A DNA stretch of 64,000 bases from CAZTAO01 sp964611645 (GTDB taxonomy: Bacteria > Armatimonadota > UBA5829): positions 122,413 through 186,412 of the forward strand of contig CAZTAO010000004.1 in the NCBI GenBank assembly GCA_964611645.1, written 5' to 3'. Each line of letters begins with the position of its first letter. The first letter of the stretch is position 1. Below are positions 58,632 through 64,000 of this stretch, one piece after another. The notes under the pieces are model-generated. The model was given only the letters and a program-made list of their open reading frames with translations. It made no database searches and was not told the DNA's origin. Made by a program: the position numbers and the translations under genes.

Positions 58632-61092
58632 CTATGCCTCCCGACAAATCAATTTCGAAGATGTAACGATGCCCCTGCTCATTCCGCGTCTGAAGAAGTG
58701 AAATGGTACAACCTTCTGAGTCCAGCAATTGCCGCACAATAAACAACCCTAAGCCGCGTCCTTTGCCACGCCCTTTGGTCGTCACGAATGGCTCAAATAA
58801 CGACTCTTCAACTGATCGGTCAATCCCCCGCCCGTTGTCGCTAATTCGGACGTAGGGCTTGCGGATCTCAATGCTGATACGTCCCTGCCGGATGCGACCA
58901 GTCCTAAGGTCCTCGCGTAGCCAGTATTCGCTATTCAATACCAGATTGTCGATAATCTGTGTAAGCTTGCCTTTGTTGAGCACTAGATTGAACGGGCCGC
59001 TATTCTCAATGAACAGCTGAATCTTCTCATCCCTGAGACGATCTTCATAATACTCAGCCATCTCTGCAAAGAACAGAGGAAGATCAATCGTAACCCTCTC
59101 CTCGCGAACGTACTGTAGCGACGGAGCGAGATGAGACAGCTGTTTCCGCATGGCAGATACGCCAGACTTGACATGTTCAATGAAAGCGAGGACCTTGGAG
59201 TCCGCACTACCAGATTGCCTGAGGTGTTCTGTTACCTGTCGCGTGAGCAATGCTAGCCGATCAGCGGTGCTATGAATCTCGTGTGATAGAGCCTCTGCAG
59301 TCAGGCCAAGGCTGACCGTTTCATACATCTGATCGAGCTGCTCCCGTAACTGGTCAATCTGATCGCGCATTACGCTACTAAGTTTCCACAAATGCTCAGT
59401 TTCACGAGGGTACTCTTGGATACGCCTGATAGCGCTCCTGGCCTCATCTATGTGTGCAACCAGATCTGAGACTGTAGACTGGCTCGCCTGTGAGTGTGTC
59501 GCATGGTCTGCCGGTAGACCATTTGCCTCTGAGAGTTCATCGTGCGCAATATCTGCAGCTTGCGAGAGCGTTGCGTCGAGCGCCTGCAGAAGTCCCTGTA
59601 TCTCTTTCCCCTTGGAAAGGCCTACGTTGATCTCGCGTGCAATCTCCTCGGGTCCAGCAGCTTCGGACACGCCAGCGTCGCCTCTCGATTGGGATCGTAC
59701 GTACGCTAGGGCAGAGCGCCTCAGAGACTCTTGAGCCTGTTGGGTTATCTGGACAAAGTGCTGCAGCAGGCGGTAGAAATTCTCATAGTAAGGTGTTGCT
59801 TTGAACCCTTCCCTATCCGTTGTTTCTTCCAACACAGAGTTGTCGCGCGCAGAAAGAGCCAGATAGCCGATGGTATTGTTTGGCTTCAGGCCATAATACG
59901 AAGGTCCGGAAGTCCATGACTCCCCCAATTTCAGCCAGTCTTTGTCTACGCGTATGGCAAACCCATCTCTGTAGACCCTGATGCCGCTTAGCGACTTTAT
60001 GTATCTGCGGTATTCTGTGGCTTTGTCGAAGACACCTTGTGTCTCAGCTGACTTGCCGAGATCGAATGAGTCCACTTCTCCCCTAAATGGTCCAGGGTCT
60101 GCAAGTGTCCCGTCGGCAAAGGACACTGAGTCAAGATCCGACAAGACGCGATCTTGGCGGAACTCCACAAACCACTTCCCGTCATATGACCTAGCCATCG
60201 CGAGACCTCGCGCGCTAGGCTGCCCTGCAAGAAACTCCAGGAAGCCCGCGCCGCCGTCGGCTTGTATCATCTCGCGGAATAGCTCGTTCTCACGACGATT
60301 GCCAGGATGCAGATACGTGAACCCAACCTTTCCCAGCACCGACAACTTCTGATCTCTGTAGTCTATCCAATAGCGAAGTTGGGCGGAGTCGCGTATCCTA
60401 TCCGGTATGTCAGCCAGTTCCAGGGAGCGACCATTGACAATAACAATTACGTGAAAGTCACGAACATCCTTGTACGGCGATATCATCAGCGACAGCTGGT
60501 CTTTCAGCGTATCTACAGCGTTACGTTTCCATAGTTCGGTGTTTCTAAGGCCAGAGATGATTACCCGGGTGCCCTTCCTTCCAATATCAGGAATATCCAC
60601 CCTCTCCACCGGAATTGTGGACAACAAGCCCTGGCGCTCAAAATCCTGCCAGGAGCATCCTATGTGGTATCCGGTGGAGGAACCGTCGGGTCTTGTGATA
60701 ATCTCAAGATTACTTCCTAGTCGTTGTGCGCCAAGCCGGCCTAGTCCTTTGTCCCCAAGTGGTGTTCTTCCGAGTCTTGTGGTCCGCTTTGACGCCTTCA
60801 TCTCGCGTTTCAGAGAATTCGAGATGGTCAGCCACCCTCGCTGTATGGTCTGGGGATCCATGCCGCAGCCGTCGTCATCTATCACGATAGATCCCTCTGC
60901 ATCCGGGTACATGGAACCTGGGATGTCGTTCTTGTCTGTCCTGATGATGACTTTCGCGTATGTGGCATCAGCGTCGTACGAGTTTTTTACCAGTTCGACC
61001 AGTGCTTGGACGACATCGGTTATTAGATCCTCTCCAAGCTGGAGGACCACCGACGGGTGAATATCCCAATGTAGGGAGTTCTGTGCTTCCAT
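58615..61092 (-). CDS. Double-GHKL ATPase / histidine-kinase-like protein (825 aa)
   Basis: The N-terminus is an Hsp90/MutL-type GHKL domain: ALVELVKNSYDADATY (N box), IVIDDDGCGMDPQTIQRGWL (G1) and LGRTPLGDKGLGRLGAQRLG (G2). A coiled-coil-rich middle (SVMRDQIDQLREQLDQMYE) leads to a second, histidine-kinase-type GHKL module near residue 720: LTQIIDNLVLNSEYWL (N), VRISDNGRGIDRSVE (G1), FEPFVTTKGRGKGRGLGLFI (F/G2). A dimerisation His in ALSHEIHSTADRL could be a phosphorylation site. The ATG overlaps the methyltransferase TAA by one base. Confidence 0.78.
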   Translation of the reverse strand: MEAQNSLHWDIHPSVVLQLGEDLITDVVQALVELVKNSYDADATYAKVIIRTDKNDIPGSMYPDAEGSIVIDDDGCGMDPQTIQRGWLTISNSLKREMKASKRTTRLGRTPLGDKGLGRLGAQRLGSNLEIITRPDGSSTGYHIGCSWQDFERQGLLSTIPVERVDIPDIGRKGTRVIISGLRNTELWKRNAVDTLKDQLSLMISPYKDVRDFHVIVIVNGRSLELADIPDRIRDSAQLRYWIDYRDQKLSVLGKVGFTYLHPGNRRENELFREMIQADGGAGFLEFLAGQPSARGLAMARSYDGKWFVEFRQDRVLSDLDSVSFADGTLADPGPFRGEVDSFDLGKSAETQGVFDKATEYRRYIKSLSGIRVYRDGFAIRVDKDWLKLGESWTSGPSYYGLKPNNTIGYLALSARDNSVLEETTDREGFKATPYYENFYRLLQHFVQITQQAQESLRRSALAYVRSQSRGDAGVSEAAGPEEIAREINVGLSKGKEIQGLLQALDATLSQAADIAHDELSEANGLPADHATHSQASQSTVSDLVAHIDEARSAIRRIQEYPRETEHLWKLSSVMRDQIDQLREQLDQMYETVSLGLTAEALSHEIHSTADRLALLTRQVTEHLRQSGSADSKVLAFIEHVKSGVSAMRKQLSHLAPSLQYVREERVTIDLPLFFAEMAEYYEDRLRDEKIQLFIENSGPFNLVLNKGKLTQIIDNLVLNSEYWLREDLRTGRIRQGRISIEIRKPYVRISDNGRGIDRSVEESLFEPFVTTKGRGKGRGLGLFIVRQLLDSEGCTISLLQTRNEQGHRYIFEIDLSGGIDGRGG

Positions 61093-62459
61093 TACGTAGA
61101 AGCCTTTCTCATGACGATGATGGTTTCGCCTCGCATGGTGCATGCGACGCTGTTCTTAACCGCCATCCGCTTCGTAGGAATCTCTCTCTGGAACTCATGT
61201 ATCAACACGGCTCCATTGGCGACCAGTAGTTCACGCAGTATACGGTCCGTTGGAATTGGTCGATTAGCAACTCTTCGGTTGCCGACTGTCCAGATCATAT
61301 AGGCGTTGGGCTTGAGTTGCTCAAGTATCGGCTCAAGAGAACGATTAAGATCGCGGCAGAACGCGGCGACTCTCAACGTGCGATCTCTTGGTTCACTTGC
61401 GAGCGAGTCCATTGCCTCAGCAAAGCTCCTTGATATATCGCGCAGATGGCGTGTATCATCGACTGCCCTGATCCGAGACCCTCCCAAGCTCCGCGAATCG
61501 ATTTCGTGGGTACTCCTCAGCAATGTACTGTCAATGGCAGGGTCAATGTCGGCAAGGTCTATCCAGTTCAGTTGCAGGTATGAGTACTGTCCATAGGGCA
61601 CGGTGGTAACGTTGTCTCCATAGGGAGGCGATGTTACTAACAAATCGACATTCTCGTAGCCGTTGCCGACAGGCTCGGTTGCATCGTGCAGTCCGGTGCT
61701 GATGAGGCCCGAGTAAGAACCATCGGCAGTAAGACCGCGCTCACCCAGCAACTTGGTTGCTTCGCGGAGCTTTTGGATATTCCCATTCAGGAGACTTCGG
61801 AATGTGGACAAGGGACATATCTCGCGGTCGATGTCGCCGTTCCCCCGGATGTGCAGTTTGTAGGTCGAGGTACGGGAATTGCTCGTTAGCCTTACTGTTT
61901 CTGCAAGCGTCAGCCAAAAGAACCTGCGACACCAGACTGCTGGCTCTCTCCTGATCGCTCTTCTGATGCGGCATAGCACAGCCTGGACACCCGATCTGAA
62001 CCACTTATCCCTGCCTCTAAACTCCACGTCAATGGCTTCGGCAGTGTCCAAGTCAACCCGTTCCAGCAATTCTTCCGCTTTGCGTGCGATGGCGGTCGGG
62101 CGAAAGGGACCTTCTTTGACCTTGCATATGAGGAGCGATAATGGGTTTATATCGCTACCGACGAAGTCCATCCCCAACACCATGGCTTCAGTCATCACGG
62201 TTCCGCTACCTACATATGGGTCGAGTACCAACCGCGTGTTCGGACAGCAGTCCTTAATGACCCGCATTATCTTTCCCTGCATCTGGGGGACCATCATCGC
62301 TGGGTACTGAACGTAGGCGTGCATATGCTCACGGATGGCGCGGCCTTTGAAAGACCAGTAATCCTCATCGTGAGCGGTGAGGCTCTCCAGTCGTGTCTTT
62401 ATGGCGCGATCTGTACTTTCCAGCGCTGAACCTGATGTCCGTTCCAATAACTGCAGCAC
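61092..62459 (-). CDS. Site-specific DNA methyltransferase (455 aa)
   Basis: Motif I DPYVGSGTVMTEAMVLGMDF and motif IV DLLVTSPPYGDNV are clear; the SPPY form suggests N4-cytosine or N6-adenine methylation. A C-terminal region with PNAYMIWTVGNRRV closes the Rossmann-type domain. No target-recognition domain is obvious. The GTG start was taken with AGGA seven bases upstream. It leads a four-gene unit followed by the double-GHKL ATPase, the receiver-like protein and the Mrr-like nuclease, so it may protect host DNA from that system. Confidence 0.82.
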   Translation of the reverse strand: MLQLLERTSGSALESTDRAIKTRLESLTAHDEDYWSFKGRAIREHMHAYVQYPAMMVPQMQGKIMRVIKDCCPNTRLVLDPYVGSGTVMTEAMVLGMDFVGSDINPLSLLICKVKEGPFRPTAIARKAEELLERVDLDTAEAIDVEFRGRDKWFRSGVQAVLCRIRRAIRREPAVWCRRFFWLTLAETVRLTSNSRTSTYKLHIRGNGDIDREICPLSTFRSLLNGNIQKLREATKLLGERGLTADGSYSGLISTGLHDATEPVGNGYENVDLLVTSPPYGDNVTTVPYGQYSYLQLNWIDLADIDPAIDSTLLRSTHEIDSRSLGGSRIRAVDDTRHLRDISRSFAEAMDSLASEPRDRTLRVAAFCRDLNRSLEPILEQLKPNAYMIWTVGNRRVANRPIPTDRILRELLVANGAVLIHEFQREIPTKRMAVKNSVACTMRGETIIVMRKAST

Positions 62460-62470
62460 GCTATCATCCT

Positions 62471-62490
62471 GGGGTGACGCACGTCATCCC
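62471..62490. promoter_or_regulatory. Near-perfect palindrome in the leader of the methyltransferase operon
   Basis: GGGGTGAC (62471-62478) and GTCATCCC (62483-62490) flank GCAC, 12-31 nt upstream of the GTG start and partly next to the AGGA ribosome-binding site. Position suggests control of transcription or translation of the whole operon. Confidence 0.6.
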
Positions 62491-62579
62491 GGCCTCCTGA
62501 CTGATTGATACAACACCACTACCTTAGGACATTCTACGCAGGCAGGCATATCTCCTGCTTTGCCCAGCGACGAACCCGG

Positions 62580-63071
62580 CTACCCCCAGCGCTTCAGACC
62601 CGTGGGCTTCAGCATCCCTGCGACTCCCGGGCCGGCCACGTAGCACCACGCGGCGGTCAGACGCTTGTCCGCGAGTATTACGGGCACGAGCACCCGCCTG
62701 TAGAATGATTCCCCGCGGGGCCGAAACCCCTCGAGCCGATCTATGGGTGGGACGGTTACTTCAGGGTGGGGGAGAACGATCAGTTCGCCCTCTATCCACT
62801 GCCAATCCTGCTCGCCACATTCGAGATGCCTGGGCGGCTCAGCCTCAAGGCGCTGCTGCATGGCAAGGTCAGCCAAGATATCAGAGGAACCCACCGCGAT
62901 AATGTCCTTCGCCGGCACTTCCAACACCGGTATGCCCGAACCCAGTTCGTAGAGCCGACCACGCACCCTGGCCTCCTTGATGGATAGCGCCTCGGAGCAG
63001 TACGGAGCGTGATTCCAACTGCCCTTTTTCAAAGTACCGTACGTGAATGTCGCTATCGTCAGATTATCCAC
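62580..63071 (-). CDS. Gamma-glutamylcyclotransferase (GGCT/AIG2) family protein
   Basis: About 163 residues. FTYGTLKKGSWNHAPY is the substrate-binding YGTL loop, and LPHPEVTVPPIDRLEGFRP includes the expected acidic region ahead of the catalytic Glu position, so the fold is that of GGCT-like enzymes acting on gamma-glutamyl amines. The GTG at 63071 with GGAGGT upstream was chosen; it overlaps the amidotransferase stop by 8 bases. The pairing of a GGCT-like protein with a class II amidotransferase suggests a joint role in gamma-glutamyl or amide chemistry; the substrate is unknown. Confidence 0.78.
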   Translation of the reverse strand: MDNLTIATFTYGTLKKGSWNHAPYCSEALSIKEARVRGRLYELGSGIPVLEVPAKDIIAVGSSDILADLAMQQRLEAEPPRHLECGEQDWQWIEGELIVLPHPEVTVPPIDRLEGFRPRGESFYRRVLVPVILADKRLTAAWCYVAGPGVAGMLKPTGLKRWG

Positions 63072-63861
63072 GGCGCACCTCCGTGGCTGGCACCCGCGCC
63101 CCCGTGACCTCGAAATCAAAGGGTACGACGCAGTAGCCCATCAGGTTGCGGCAGTCGAATACGATCAAGCTCATCTCAGGAATGTGTATGTCCTTCCAAC
63201 CACGTTCACCGGCAAGAGCCGAGTCAAGGAACACGTTCTCTGAGGCATATACCATCACCCGGCGACTAGCATGATACCGGAACTCCAGCGGTCTGTCACC
63301 CTTTATGATGATTACCGTCTCAGGGTCGAGCCACGTGGATATGACGGCGCTCATATGCCCCTTGCACCGGGACAGGCGTTCTGCTAGAATCTGGGTATCG
63401 ATGTGACCATCCACCACGGCGCTATCTGCAATCCTGAAGATTATCTCGCTGTCTACCTGCGCCCGTCGTGGTAGCTTCAGCGTCCGAAACAAGCATCCCG
63501 CATTGCCGATGTGGCCGTTGGCCGTTCCCGTGCACAACCGGCTTCTCAAAGGGTGGTTGTTGCTGTTGTTGTGCTGCGTCCCTTGGGTCTTCCAGCGAGT
63601 GTGACCAATGAGGACGGTAGTCCGGCTGTCCAGCCCACCCAGTATAGCACGGTAACCCGGCTCCTGAACAAACTCCTGCGCCGGCAGCGGGTGCTTGTAG
63701 ACGCGGTGTTCCCCCTCGCGATTCACCAAACCGACTCCCGTGGCGTGGAAGCCGCGGGCTTCGCTCAGGACCAGCAGATCGGTCAAGATGCGCTTGAGCC
63801 TCCGAAGCTGCTCCGGGAAACGGTCAGTCTCCTCCAGTAATATTCCAAGCTGTCCACACAC
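63064..63861 (-). CDS. Class II glutamine amidotransferase-domain protein (265 aa)
   Basis: The GTG at 63861 was chosen because it makes Cys residue 2 (M-C-G-Q-L-G-I), as required for the N-terminal nucleophile of this class after Met removal; GGGAGGT lies eight bases upstream. Family features follow: EARGFHATGVGLV, LIGHTRWKTQGTQHNNSNNHP and TGTANGHIGNAG, which resemble GlmS/PurF-type glutaminase domains. No synthase domain is fused. The stop codon overlaps the GGCT-like start. Ammonia would have to pass to a separate partner, which is not identified. Confidence 0.85.
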   Translation of the reverse strand: MCGQLGILLEETDRFPEQLRRLKRILTDLLVLSEARGFHATGVGLVNREGEHRVYKHPLPAQEFVQEPGYRAILGGLDSRTTVLIGHTRWKTQGTQHNNSNNHPLRSRLCTGTANGHIGNAGCLFRTLKLPRRAQVDSEIIFRIADSAVVDGHIDTQILAERLSRCKGHMSAVISTWLDPETVIIIKGDRPLEFRYHASRRVMVYASENVFLDSALAGERGWKDIHIPEMSLIVFDCRNLMGYCVVPFDFEVTGARVPATEVRRG

Positions 63862-63863
63862 TA

Positions 63864-64000
63864 TCACTTACCTCCCTTGCCGACCAGCGCTTCGCCAGCC
63901 ATGTAATCGACCGCTTCACTGGCGGTCGGAAAAGCGTCCTCGGAGATGTCCTGGTATCCTGTCTCCGATGTCTGGACCTCGCGCACCAAGTAGATATCTA
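63864..64000 (-). CDS. Partial hypothetical protein at the right edge
   Basis: The last 45 residues of a gene that starts beyond the window (DIYLVREVQTSETGY ... MAGEALVGKGGK). Its TGA lies three bases before the chosen amidotransferase start, so the three genes are likely one operon. No family can be assigned from this fragment. Confidence 0.55.
   Translation of the reverse strand, partial: DIYLVREVQTSETGYQDISEDAFPTASEAVDYMAGEALVGKGGK

Noticed and set aside
1..64000. CRISPR array, rRNA and tRNA genes.
   Set aside because: No regularly spaced direct repeats with unique spacers, and no rRNA- or complete tRNA-like sequence, were seen on either strand by eye; a covariance-model scan would be decisive.

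Overview
The window looks like one contig (with a single 10-N scaffold join at 34033-34042) from an uncultured, GC-rich bacterium with a Gram-negative-type polysaccharide export system. The mix of an uncommon multidomain acyl-CoA activase, many secreted or cytosolic glycosidase-like proteins, and abundant palindromic dispersed repeats would fit Armatimonadota or a neighbouring lineage. No rRNA or marker gene is present, so this placement is a guess.

1-11.2 kb is metabolic. A glycolate-oxidation operon on the minus strand (class V aminotransferase, fused GlcD-GlcE, then GlcF running off the left edge) is interrupted by a small GIY-YIG gene embedded in dispersed repeats. Divergently, DUF485 and an ActP-like Na+:solute symporter precede a 1233-residue PHP-Cache-PAS-PAS-CBS-nucleotidyltransferase fusion, likely a regulator of carboxylate uptake or use.

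11.2-20.6 kb holds a DapA/NAL-family aldolase, a giant BadF/HgdC-type activase split by an in-frame TAG, and then a translationally coupled set: DUF4062 protein and AlbA_2/HATPase protein, followed by an HNH protein. A small EEP-family phosphoesterase ends this block.

20.7-38.6 kb is a carbohydrate and envelope region: a secreted coiled-coil protein, a GH32-like propeller protein carrying an in-frame palindromic element, a BNR sialidase, a TIM-barrel glycosidase-like protein, a GH3 beta-glucosidase, Wzz-like and SLBB/Wza-like export proteins, a secreted laminin-G-like protein, a BamE-like lipid/membrane-anchored protein and an ADP-ribosylglycohydrolase. Intergenic spaces hold arrays of about 25-bp perfect or near-perfect hairpins with 3-nt loops.

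38.7-64 kb is a defence island, almost all on the minus strand from 42.5 kb on. It contains an AAA-ATPase remnant, a Fic protein, an IS630-type HTH fragment, an HTH/zinc-ribbon protein, an ATGA-coupled pair of an HD-domain protein and a 1198-residue double RecA/KaiC-like ATPase with a solute-binding-protein-like tail, an HELLH metallopeptidase, a type I restriction-modification locus (hsdM, hsdS, a PD-(D/E)xK nuclease, a HEPN protein) whose hsdR is fused by deletion to the tail of a YgjP-type metallopeptidase, and a four-gene operon of DNA methyltransferase, double-GHKL ATPase, receiver-like protein and Mrr-like nuclease. The right edge has an overlapping class II glutamine amidotransferase and gamma-glutamylcyclotransferase pair. 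The best candidates for undescribed systems are the HD/KaiC-like pair and the methyltransferase/double-GHKL/receiver/nuclease operon.
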